DNA of 9,185 nt from Candidatus Kuenenbacteria bacterium CG10_big_fil_rev_8_21_14_0_10_36_11 (lineage in GTDB: Bacteria > Patescibacteriota > Patescibacteriia > UBA2196), in assembly GCA_002778535.1 (NCBI GenBank), contig PFBP01000020.1, positions 11,356 to 20,540 on the forward strand, written 5' to 3'. Shown piece by piece: positions 1-5,920 of the stretch. The notes under the pieces were generated by a model that was not told where the DNA came from, did not search any database, and saw only the letters and a list, made by a program, of their open reading frames with translations. The translations under genes were made by a program, and so were the position numbers. How positions within the stretch are numbered: the first letter of the stretch is position 1; each line of letters starts with the position of its first letter.

Positions 1-3
1 TAC

Positions 4-24
4 TGATTACGGATTACAAATTAC
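4..24. repeat. Short GATTAC-type heptamer array at the prfA 3' end
   Basis: Three consecutive 7-mers are visible: TGATTAC (4-10), GGATTAC (11-17) and AAATTAC (18-24). The last one contains the prfA stop codon (21-23 on the minus strand). The middle unit is identical to the unit repeated four times inside the GT4 gene at 7633-7660. The array may continue beyond the left window edge. No function is visible. Confidence 0.6.
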
Positions 25-1061
25 ACATCTGCTTTTTTTAATTCTTCAATTATCTCCCCAATCCCTCCGTCCATAATTGCCGTAATATTGTGCCAGCTTT
101 GTTTAATGCGATGATCTGTCACACGATCTTGCGGAAAATTATAAGTGCGGATTTTTTCGCTTCGGTCGCCAGTGCCAACTTGCAATTTTCTTTCTTTGGC
201 CAATGCTTCAAGTCTTTTTCTTTCTTCTTCTGCCATTAAACGCGCGCGTAAAATCTGCATAGCTTTTTCTCTATTCTGCAATTGTGATCTTTCATCCTGG
301 CAGGATACTGCCAACCCAGAAGGAATATGAGTAATGCGCACGGCCGAGTAAGTTGTGTTAACTGATTGTCCGCCATGGCCACCAGCGCAAAAAGTATCAA
401 TCTTTAAATCTTTAGGATTAATTTCAAATTCAATTTCCTCTGCCTCTGGCAAAACAGCCACGGTCACGGCCGAAGTATGCACCCGGCCTGCTTTTTCCGT
501 TTCTGGCACGCGCTGAACACGATGTGTGCCGCTTTCATATTTCATTAAACCATAAACATTCTGACCGTTAATCTCAAAAATTATTTCTTTAAAACCGCCA
601 ATGCCAATGCGATTGCTAGCTAAAATTTTAATTTGCCAGCCCTTGCGTTCGGCAAATCTTGAATACATCCTGAACATTTCCGCGGCAAAAAGCGCTGACT
701 CATCGCCGCCAGTGCCAGCGCGTATTTCTACAATAACATTTTTTTTGTCTAAAGAATTTTTCGGTAATAAATAATCTTCAATTTCTTTTCTTAAATCATA
801 AATCTTAATTCTTAAATCTTTATTTTCCTTTTCCGCCATTTTTTTAATTTCTTCATCGCTCTCCGATAAAAACGCTTCATTGTGCTTCATATCAGTTTCC
901 ATCTTTTCCAATAAATTTATTTTTTCCAACATTTCTTTTAATGCCGCGAACTCTTTAGCCAAATTACCATATCTTTTTTGGTCAGCCAAAATATCAGGAC
1001 TTTGCATTGCCTGTTCCAATTCAGCATATCTATTTTTTATTTGTTGATATTTTTTTTTCAT
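21..1061 (-). CDS. prfA: Peptide chain release factor 1
   Basis: Class I release factor (346 aa) that recognises UAA and UAG in the ribosomal A site and triggers hydrolysis of peptidyl-tRNA. The helical N-terminal domain spans about residues 1-100. The family block EIRAGTGGDESALFA lies at 112-126. The anticodon-like PxT motif appears as PET at 186-188 (HRVQRVPETEKAGRVHTSA), which marks RF1; RF2 has SPF here. The catalytic GGQ is at 230-232 in the context GGHGGQSVNTT, with His where many RF1 proteins have Ala (GAGGQ). The C-terminal block RTYNFPQDRVTDHR is at 305-318. Length is close to the usual 355-360. The ATG is the natural family start, but no Shine-Dalgarno precedes it. It lies downstream of rpmE on the same strand, separated by a terminator hairpin, so it probably has its own promoter. 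Confidence 0.97.
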   Translation of the reverse strand: MKKKYQQIKNRYAELEQAMQSPDILADQKRYGNLAKEFAALKEMLEKINLLEKMETDMKHNEAFLSESDEEIKKMAEKENKDLRIKIYDLRKEIEDYLLPKNSLDKKNVIVEIRAGTGGDESALFAAEMFRMYSRFAERKGWQIKILASNRIGIGGFKEIIFEINGQNVYGLMKYESGTHRVQRVPETEKAGRVHTSAVTVAVLPEAEEIEFEINPKDLKIDTFCAGGHGGQSVNTTYSAVRITHIPSGLAVSCQDERSQLQNREKAMQILRARLMAEEERKRLEALAKERKLQVGTGDRSEKIRTYNFPQDRVTDHRIKQSWHNITAIMDGGIGEIIEELKKADV

Positions 1062-1072
1062 ATAATTTATAC

Positions 1073-1102
1073 CATATAAAAATCCTATTTCGCCATTAAC
1101 AA
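1073..1102 (-). promoter_or_regulatory. Possible prfA promoter inside the rpmE terminator
   Basis: Read on the minus strand there is TTGTTA (1097-1102), an 18-nt spacer, and TATATG (1073-1078). Transcription would start near 1066 and leave a leader of only about 5 nt before the prfA ATG. The -35 box lies in the loop and 3' arm of the upstream terminator hairpin. The boxes are imperfect and the region is AT-rich, so this is a weak call. Some promoter is expected here because the hairpin should stop rpmE transcription. Confidence 0.3.
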
Positions 1103-1113
1103 AATAGGATTTT
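1074..1113 (-). terminator. Rho-independent terminator after rpmE
   Basis: A perfect 12-bp stem pairs 1079-1090 with 1102-1113 around an 11-nt loop (1091-1101). On the minus strand the stem contains ATCCTATTT / AAATAGGAT and ends in a T-run before TATATGG. On the plus strand it is followed by TTTATTTTT-like sequence, so it could work in both directions. It lies 9 nt after the rpmE stop codon and before prfA. The stem is AT-rich, so its efficiency is uncertain. Confidence 0.75.
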
Positions 1114-1122
1114 ATTTTTCAG

Positions 1123-1416
1123 TTATTTTTTAACTTTTTTAGCCGCCACTTCTTTGCCTGTTCTTCTGGCTTTCAGGGCTTCTTTTTTAAGAGTTTTGCT
1201 TTTTTTTGACACATTCTTTTTAGCCGCTCTTTCTTCAAATTTTTCCACTCTTCTCGCCGTATCTAACAATTTCTGTTTGCCAGTAAAAAATGGATGGCAA
1301 GCTGAACAAATTTCTACCTTGATTTGGGGCAAAGTTGAACCAGCCACAAAAGAATTGCCGCAGGCGCAACTGATTTTAGCCTTAGGATAATATTGGGGAT
1401 GAATATCTTTTTTCAT
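1123..1416 (-). CDS. rpmE: 50S ribosomal protein L31 (bL31), zinc-binding type
   Basis: Large-subunit ribosomal protein of 97 aa that helps bridge the subunits. The N-terminus MKKDIHPQYYP is typical of bL31. Four cysteines, C17, C19, C37 and C40 (CAC then CSAC), form the zinc-ribbon set of the C+ form, and HPFFTGKQKLLDTARRVEKF (41-60) is the conserved family block. The protein is longer than the usual ~70 aa because of a lysine- and arginine-rich tail (about 61-97), probably rRNA-binding; such tails vary between lineages. The gene diverges from rpsB. A near-consensus promoter lies so close that the transcript should be leaderless or nearly so. A terminator follows the gene. Confidence 0.95.
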   Translation of the reverse strand: MKKDIHPQYYPKAKISCACGNSFVAGSTLPQIKVEICSACHPFFTGKQKLLDTARRVEKFEERAAKKNVSKKSKTLKKEALKARRTGKEVAAKKVKK

Positions 1417-1425
1417 AATAACTTC

Positions 1426-1454
1426 AAGATATCATCATTGCCAAATCTTGTCAA
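1426..1454 (-). promoter_or_regulatory. Sigma-70-type promoter of rpmE, leaderless arrangement
   Basis: On the minus strand TTGACA (1449-1454, perfect -35) is followed by a 17-nt spacer and TATCTT (1426-1431), with an extended -10 TGA immediately before it. Start of transcription is predicted near 1419, only about 3 nt before the rpmE ATG (1414-1416). This is the strongest promoter seen in the window. It implies translation without a leader or ribosome binding site. Confidence 0.75.
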
Positions 1455-1492
1455 ATACTGCACAAGATGAGATACCTTGGTAACACTTTTAC

Positions 1493-1535
1493 TTGCGCAT
1501 TTTTAAATTTATGATATGATTGAATTGCTTATAAT
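1493..1535 (+). promoter_or_regulatory. Promoter region of the rpsB-tsf operon
   Basis: Two overlapping candidates are seen. TTGCGC (1493-1498) with a 16-nt spacer precedes TATGAT (1515-1520), which carries an extended -10 TGA. A perfect TATAAT lies at 1530-1535 but has only a poor -35. They predict starts near 1527 or 1542 and leaders of about 29 or 14 nt. Neither leader contains a Shine-Dalgarno sequence before the ATG at 1556. This divergent gap with rpmE must hold promoters for both directions. Confidence 0.5.
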
Positions 1536-1555
1536 TAACATTTTTAAAAAACTTT

Positions 1556-2242
1556 ATGAAAATACCAGATGAAAAAGAACTTTTGCAAGCTGGCGCTCAT
1601 TTTGGACACAAACCGGAAAGTTGGCATCCACAAATGGCCAATTTTATTTATGGACAAAAAAACAATGTCCAAATTATTGATCTTGCCAAAACCAGGCAAA
1701 AACTAGCCGAGGCTTTGGATTTTATTCAATCTATAGTTAAAAATGGCGGCCAAATCCTTTTTGTGGGCACCAAAATCCAAGCTAAAGACATTATTAAAAA
1801 ATACGCTGAATCAGTTAACATGCCTTATGTGGTGGAAAAATGGCTGGGCGGCACCATTACCAATTTTAAAGTTATTAATGGTCTAATAAAAAAAATGGAA
1901 CAATTGGAAACACAATCTGCCAAAAGCGACTATGAACAAAAATATACTAAAAAAGAAAGATCGGAATTTGCTTCAGAAATTGCAAGAATAAAAAAAGTTG
2001 CCGAAGGGCTTCGTTATATGTCAATTTTACCAGCCGCTGTTTTTATGGCTTCAGCCCGGCATGAAAAAACAGCTGTTAAAGAAGCAAAAATAAAAAAAAT
2101 TCCGACTATTGCCATTTGTGATACAAACACTAATCCTAATGATATTACTTATCCGATTCCTGGCAATGATGACGCTATAAAATCCATTGAACTTTTTACT
2201 TCTTTAATGTCCGAAGCTATTAAAGAGGGAATTAAAAAATAA
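1556..2242 (+). CDS. rpsB: 30S ribosomal protein S2 (uS2)
   Basis: Small-subunit ribosomal protein of 228 aa (E. coli 241) that binds on the back of the 30S particle. Family signatures run in order: LLQAGAHFGH (9-18), a WHPQMANFIYGQKN region that matches the usual WNPKM..FIFG.RN, ILFVGTK (67-73), WLGGTITN (96-103), LETQS (117-121), HEKTAVKEA (169-177), CDTNTNP (188-194) and IPGNDDAI (201-208). The C-terminus stops soon after the core, without the acidic tail seen in many bacteria. It is first in the conserved rpsB-tsf pair and diverges from rpmE. The preceding bases (TTTTTAAAAAACTTT) show no Shine-Dalgarno. The 108-base gap to tsf is almost filled by a palindromic repeat. Confidence 0.97.
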   Translation: MKIPDEKELLQAGAHFGHKPESWHPQMANFIYGQKNNVQIIDLAKTRQKLAEALDFIQSIVKNGGQILFVGTKIQAKDIIKKYAESVNMPYVVEKWLGGTITNFKVINGLIKKMEQLETQSAKSDYEQKYTKKERSEFASEIARIKKVAEGLRYMSILPAAVFMASARHEKTAVKEAKIKKIPTIAICDTNTNPNDITYPIPGNDDAIKSIELFTSLMSEAIKEGIKK

Positions 2243-2252
2243 AATTTTCTTT

Positions 2253-2340
2253 TGTCATCCTCGCGAAGGCGAGAATCACATGGTTCCATGAGATTCCCGT
2301 TCTATTTGCCACTGGCAAATTTGAACTCGCGGGAATGACA
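2253..2340. repeat. Compound palindromic repeat (TGTCAT/ATGACA family) between rpsB and tsf
   Basis: An 88-nt element bounded by TGTCAT (2253-2258) and ATGACA (2335-2340). Inside are several hairpins: CTCGC-GAAG-GCGAG, CATGG-TT-CCATG, and ATTCCCG...CGGGAAT, which encloses GTTC...GAAC and TTTGCCA-CT-GGCAAA-like arms. It is GC-richer than its surroundings. It is followed directly by ATATTTTTTT and the tsf ATG, so the transcript would show a hairpin plus U-tract like a terminator or attenuator between the two genes. The same ends recur at 4822-4858 and 7814-7916. Confidence 0.75.
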
Positions 2341-2350
2341 ATATTTTTTT

Positions 2351-2938
2351 ATGATTTCTACCGAATTTATTCAAAAACTCCGAGCAGAAACTGGAGCGGG
2401 CATAATGGATATTAAACACGCCTTAGAGGAAGCTAATGGCGATAAAAACAAAGCCAGGGATATTTTGCGCCTTATGGGCCAAAAAATCGCTCATAAAAAA
2501 CAAGCCGAAAGGATGGCCAAAGATGGTTTAATCGGGCAATATATTCATGCCAATGGCAAAGTGGCGGCTTTGGTTATGTTAAGCTCTGAAACAGATTTTG
2601 TGGCTAAGAATGAAATTTTTAAATCACTGGCTCATGATCTGGCCATGCAGGTCGCGGCTATGAATCCGAGCTATATTGCGCCCGAAGATGTGCCCATGGA
2701 AATTATTGAAAAAGAAAAAAAGTTTTATCAGGAAGAATTAGCTAAAGAAAATAAGCCCGCGGAAATTGCGGAAAAAATTATTGCTGGCAAACTTAATAAA
2801 TACTTTGAAGATGTCTGTCTTGTTAATCAAAAATTCATCAAAGACGAGACAAAAGTAATCAAAGATCTGCTCACTGAAAATATTGCCAAGCTTGGTGAAA
2901 AAATTGAAATCAAAAAAATTATCAGGTGGGAAATCTGA
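2351..2938 (+). CDS. tsf: Elongation factor Ts, short form
   Basis: Nucleotide exchange factor for EF-Tu: it binds EF-Tu-GDP and promotes GDP release. At 195 aa it is the short type, similar in length to Thermus EF-Ts rather than the ~283-aa E. coli protein, so it has a single core subdomain after the N-terminal UBA-like domain. That domain is at about 1-45 (FIQKLRAETGAGIMDIKHAL). The exchange signature TDFVAKN is at 81-87. The C-terminus ends IIRWEI, a weak version of the usual conserved end. The ATG follows a palindromic repeat and a run of seven T, with no Shine-Dalgarno. The stop is TGA, showing standard use of this codon. Partner rpsB lies upstream, and a RicT-like gene starts 23 nt downstream. 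Confidence 0.96.
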   Translation: MISTEFIQKLRAETGAGIMDIKHALEEANGDKNKARDILRLMGQKIAHKKQAERMAKDGLIGQYIHANGKVAALVMLSSETDFVAKNEIFKSLAHDLAMQVAAMNPSYIAPEDVPMEIIEKEKKFYQEELAKENKPAEIAEKIIAGKLNKYFEDVCLVNQKFIKDETKVIKDLLTENIAKLGEKIEIKKIIRWEI

Positions 2939-2961
2939 TTTTTGATTCTAAAAATAATCTC

Positions 2962-3747
2962 ATGAAAGTCATAGAAGTCCAATTCACGCCTCTTTCAAAA
3001 CCATATTGGTTTGATCCTGAAAATCATGATTTAAAAGCAGGCGATATGGTAATTGTCAAAACCGATTTAGGCATAGAAATAGGCAAAATTATTGCTTTCA
3101 AAGATGTCAGCCAAAACGAAATTAACTGCCGGGAAATTAAACCAGTTATCAGAAAAGCAAACCTTTCTGATCTGGAAAAAGCAGAAGAAAAAAACAAACA
3201 CAAAGAAAATGATTTGAATATTTGCCGGACTTTAATTGAAAAATATGGTCTAGACATGAAAATCACCAATATTCATTACTCCTTTGATGGCGGGCGCATC
3301 ACTTTTTATTTTACTGCTGCCAATCGGATTGATTTTCGCGAATTAGTCAAAGAATTAACCCATTATTTTCAAAAATCAATCCGCCTTTATCAGATTGGGG
3401 TGAGGGATGAAGCGCGCTCGCTTGGTGAAATCGGCCCTTGTGGCAAAACCCTCTGTTGCAAATCTTTCTTAAATAAGCTGAATCAGATCAATGCTGGTTA
3501 TTCTCATGTGCAACAAATTGCCCATTGCGGTTCAGAGCGGCTGGCTGGAGTTTGCGGCCGGCTTAAATGCTGTTTAAAATATGAACAAGAAACTTATGAA
3601 ATTTTGGCTAAAAATCTGCCTGTACTTGGCGCTACTATTAATACTCCCCAGGGCAAAGGCAAGGTAATTAAACAACATATTTTAAAACAAGCAGTGGAAG
3701 TACAACTTGCCAATGATCCTGAAACAAAAATAGAAATAAAGATATAA
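2962..3747 (+). CDS. ricT: PSP1-domain protein of the RicT/YaaT family
   Basis: A 261-aa protein closely resembling Bacillus subtilis YaaT (RicT), a subunit of the RicA-RicF-RicT complex that carries Fe-S clusters and supports RNase Y-dependent mRNA maturation. Matching stretches include the N-terminal KVIEVQFTPLSKPYWFDPEN, TFYFTAANRIDFRELVKEL, and QIGVRDEARSLGEIGPCG. Cysteine motifs are PCGKTLCC (159-166) and VCGRLKCCLKYE (197-208), with another Cys at 189; these are the likely cluster ligands. I chose the ATG at 2962 because it matches the family N-terminus. A GTG at 2926 would add 12 residues and overlap tsf by 13 nt. No Shine-Dalgarno is present at either. It probably belongs to the rpsB-tsf transcript. 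RicA and RicF are not in the window, so the role in this organism is inferred. Confidence 0.88.
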   Translation: MKVIEVQFTPLSKPYWFDPENHDLKAGDMVIVKTDLGIEIGKIIAFKDVSQNEINCREIKPVIRKANLSDLEKAEEKNKHKENDLNICRTLIEKYGLDMKITNIHYSFDGGRITFYFTAANRIDFRELVKELTHYFQKSIRLYQIGVRDEARSLGEIGPCGKTLCCKSFLNKLNQINAGYSHVQQIAHCGSERLAGVCGRLKCCLKYEQETYEILAKNLPVLGATINTPQGKGKVIKQHILKQAVEVQLANDPETKIEIKI

Positions 3748-3801
3748 TTTCTAAATTCTAATTTTTAAACAATAGTTTTGAGTTTTGAATTTAAATATAA
3801 T

Positions 3802-4809
3802 ATGTTTATCAAAAAAATTGGCATTGATCTTGGCACCACATACACTTTGGTATATTTGCCAGGCCGAGGCATTGTAATTAATGAACCCTCGGTTGTGGCT
3901 CTTTCGGTGGCTGATAAAAAAGTATTAGCAGTTGGCGATGATGCCAAAGAAATGATCGGCCGCACCCCTGATACAATTATTGCCGCGCGCCCTCTAAAAG
4001 AGGGCGTGATTGCTGATTATAAAACAACCGAAGCCATGATTAGATATTATATTAATAAAGCTCTTGGGGGTATTAGATTCTTTCGACCAGAAGTCATGGT
4101 CGCGGTGCCAGCAGGTATTACTTCCACGGAAAAACGCGCCGTGATTGACGCCACTCTTTCCGCCGGCGCTAAAGCCGCCTATATTATTAAAGAGCCGATT
4201 GCTGCGGCTATTGGCGCTAACATTCCGATTGGTTCGGCATCAGGCCATATGATTGTTGACATGGGCGGCGGCACCTCGGAAGTCGCCGTGATTTCCTTGG
4301 GCGGTATTGTAGCCAATACTTCAGTCAGAATCGGCGGCAATAAATTAGATTACGCGATTCAGGAATTCACCCGCCGCCGTTATAATTTAGCCATCGGCGA
4401 ACGCACGGCAGAAGAAGTTAAAATAGAAATCGGCTCCGCCATGTTTTTAGAACAGCCCTTGAAAAAAGAAGTCAAAGGACGCGACTTAGTATCTGGCCTG
4501 CCTAAAAGTATTGAATTAACTTCTGATGATATTACTGAAGCGATTAAAAATGAATTAGAAGGCATTGTCAGCGCTGTTAAAAATGTTTTGCATAAAACTC
4601 CGCCAGAACTTTCTGCTGATGTTATGGACAAAGGCATGGTTTTGTCTGGCGGCACAGCTCTTTTAAGAAATATTGATAAATTAATTTCTCAAGCCACGGG
4701 AGTACCAGCTTATGTGGCTGATGACGCTCTGCTTTGCGTGGCCAAAGGCACAGGCGTGGCTTTGGATAATCTGGAAGCGTATAAAAGAAGCATTTTAGCT
4801 ACGAAATAA
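3802..4809 (+). CDS. mreB: Rod shape-determining protein MreB (bacterial actin)
   Basis: Actin-like ATPase (335 aa; E. coli 347) that forms membrane-associated filaments and guides cell-wall synthesis along the cell length. The phosphate-1 motif IGIDLGTTYTLVY is at 6-18, GRGIVINEPSVVAL at 21-34, the phosphate-2 motif IVDMGGGTSE at 151-160, and the adenosine motif GMVLSGGTALLR at 278-289. The start is the ATG at 3802 (MFIKKIGIDLG), which fits the family. A TTG at 3778 would extend it by 8 unconserved residues. TATAAT directly abuts the ATG, and no Shine-Dalgarno is seen. The usual mreC and mreD do not follow; a glycosyltransferase cluster does. The 54-nt gap to the RicT gene is AT-rich and holds degenerate TTCTAAA-like heptamers only. 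Confidence 0.96.
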   Translation: MFIKKIGIDLGTTYTLVYLPGRGIVINEPSVVALSVADKKVLAVGDDAKEMIGRTPDTIIAARPLKEGVIADYKTTEAMIRYYINKALGGIRFFRPEVMVAVPAGITSTEKRAVIDATLSAGAKAAYIIKEPIAAAIGANIPIGSASGHMIVDMGGGTSEVAVISLGGIVANTSVRIGGNKLDYAIQEFTRRRYNLAIGERTAEEVKIEIGSAMFLEQPLKKEVKGRDLVSGLPKSIELTSDDITEAIKNELEGIVSAVKNVLHKTPPELSADVMDKGMVLSGGTALLRNIDKLISQATGVPAYVADDALLCVAKGTGVALDNLEAYKRSILATK

Positions 4810-4821
4810 AACCGCTCTTTC

Positions 4822-4858
4822 TGTCATTCCCGCCCCTCATCCTGGTGCGGGGATGACA
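4822..4858. repeat. Short palindromic repeat (TGTCAT/ATGACA family) between mreB and GT2
   Basis: A 37-nt hairpin element: TGTCATTCCCGC (4822-4833) pairs with GCGGGGATGACA (4847-4858) over 12 bp including one G-T pair, around a 13-nt loop. It fills most of the 57-nt gap between mreB and the first glycosyltransferase and ends 8 nt before that gene's ATG. It has the same termini as the elements at 2253-2340 and 7814-7916 but is a minimal single-hairpin form. It could slow or end mreB transcripts, although the downstream AAATATTTT is a poor U-tract. Confidence 0.7.
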
Positions 4859-4866
4859 AATATTTT

Positions 4867-5919
4867 ATGGTCTACATCCTCATCCTTATCTGGAACGGCG
4901 AAAAATATCTGCCAAAACTTTTTGAAAGTTTACGAAATTTAGATTATCCTCAAGATAAAATTAAAATCATTACTTTTGATTCTAATTCAACTGATGGCTC
5001 AATAAATTTTTTAGAAAATTTAAATTTGAAAAATTTAAAAATTATAAAACTATTGAAAAATCCCGGTTTTGCTCAAGGCAATAACATTGGCATGAAATTT
5101 ACCTTAGAAAATAATGCAGATTATGTTGTACTTTTAAATCAAGATACTTTTGTAGAACCAAACTTTTTAACAGAACTTATTGCCCCAGCAGAACGAGAAG
5201 AAAAAATAGGCGTCGTTCAACCGCTAATTTTATATTATGATAAGCCAGAAGAAATCGCTTCCACTGGCAATCAATTGCATTATTTAGGCTATGGCTGGTG
5301 TAAGGAAAATCACAAATTAGTATCAGAATATCAAAAAACCAAAGCGCCAGAAAATAAAAATTTAGTCTACGCGAGTGGAGCCGCTGTTTTATACAAAACC
5401 AAAATGTTAAAAGAAATCGGTCTTTTTGATGAAAATTATTTTTCTTATTATGAAGATACTGATATTTGTTTAAGAGCCGCTTTGGCTGGTTATAAAACAA
5501 TGCTGGCTCCGGAGGCAATTTGTTATCATGACAATAAAAATCCTGTTTCTAAAAATAAAATCCGCTATTTTTGGCTGGAAAAAAATCGGCTTTATTTGCT
5601 TTTAAAATTTTATCAGACAAAAACTTTATTTTTAATTCTGCCAATGTTAATCCTGACAGATTTAGGCAAACTTTTTTCTGCTTTTAAAAACAACTTTGTT
5701 TGGCCGTGGCTAAAAGCCAGATTATGGTTTTTAATCAATTTTAAAAAATGGCACACAGCCAGACAGACCATTCAAAAAAATAGAGGGGTAGGGGACAGGG
5801 AATTATTAAAAGATTTTGCCGGAGAAATTATTTATCAGGAAACTAATAATTTTTTATTAAATAAAATTGGCAATCCAATATTAAAATTATATTGGCTGAT
5901 TATTAAAAAAATAATTTAA
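4867..5919 (+). CDS. Glycosyltransferase family 2 (rhamnosyltransferase-like, COG1216 type)
   Basis: A 350-aa GT-A fold enzyme that probably transfers a sugar from a nucleotide-sugar onto a growing surface glycan on the cytoplasmic side of the membrane. Seen are the N-terminal strand ILIWNGEKYLPKLFESL, DSNSTDGS (38-45), NPGFAQGNNIG (65-75), the metal-binding DxD-equivalent LLNQDT (89-94), SGAAVLYK (170-177) and FDENYFSYYEDTDICLRAALAGYK-type catalytic block (187-210, with EDTD at 196-199). A hydrophobic stretch near 253-265 may associate with the membrane. The N-terminus is a few residues shorter than usual (typically M-x-K-V-x-I-I-I-L-N-W-N-G). The in-frame codons back to the mreB stop contain no other start, so ATG 4867 is taken. 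The donor and acceptor cannot be read from sequence. It is the first gene of a three-gene glycosyltransferase set. Confidence 0.9.
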   Translation: MVYILILIWNGEKYLPKLFESLRNLDYPQDKIKIITFDSNSTDGSINFLENLNLKNLKIIKLLKNPGFAQGNNIGMKFTLENNADYVVLLNQDTFVEPNFLTELIAPAEREEKIGVVQPLILYYDKPEEIASTGNQLHYLGYGWCKENHKLVSEYQKTKAPENKNLVYASGAAVLYKTKMLKEIGLFDENYFSYYEDTDICLRAALAGYKTMLAPEAICYHDNKNPVSKNKIRYFWLEKNRLYLLLKFYQTKTLFLILPMLILTDLGKLFSAFKNNFVWPWLKARLWFLINFKKWHTARQTIQKNRGVGDRELLKDFAGEIIYQETNNFLLNKIGNPILKLYWLIIKKII

Positions 5920-5920
5920 A

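Noticed and set aside
2936..2938. UGA recoding as in Gracilibacteria
   Set aside because: TGA ends tsf and both GT4 genes at sensible positions, and Trp positions I checked use TGG.
2926..2961. GTG at 2926 as the start of the RicT-like protein
   Set aside because: It would add 12 residues (MGNLIFDSKNNL) not seen in the family and overlap tsf by 13 nt; ATG 2962 matches the YaaT N-terminus. It cannot be fully excluded.
3796..3801. Perfect TATAAT immediately before the mreB ATG
   Set aside because: As a -10 box it would start transcription downstream of the ATG, and there is no -35 at a proper distance (TTGAGT is only 12 nt away). AT-rich composition explains it better.
5783..5803. G-rich stretch in GT2 (GGGG TA GGGG ACA GGG) as a G-quadruplex or repeat insertion
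   Set aside because: Only three G-runs, so no complete quadruplex, and no palindromic or tandem structure to support an insertion.
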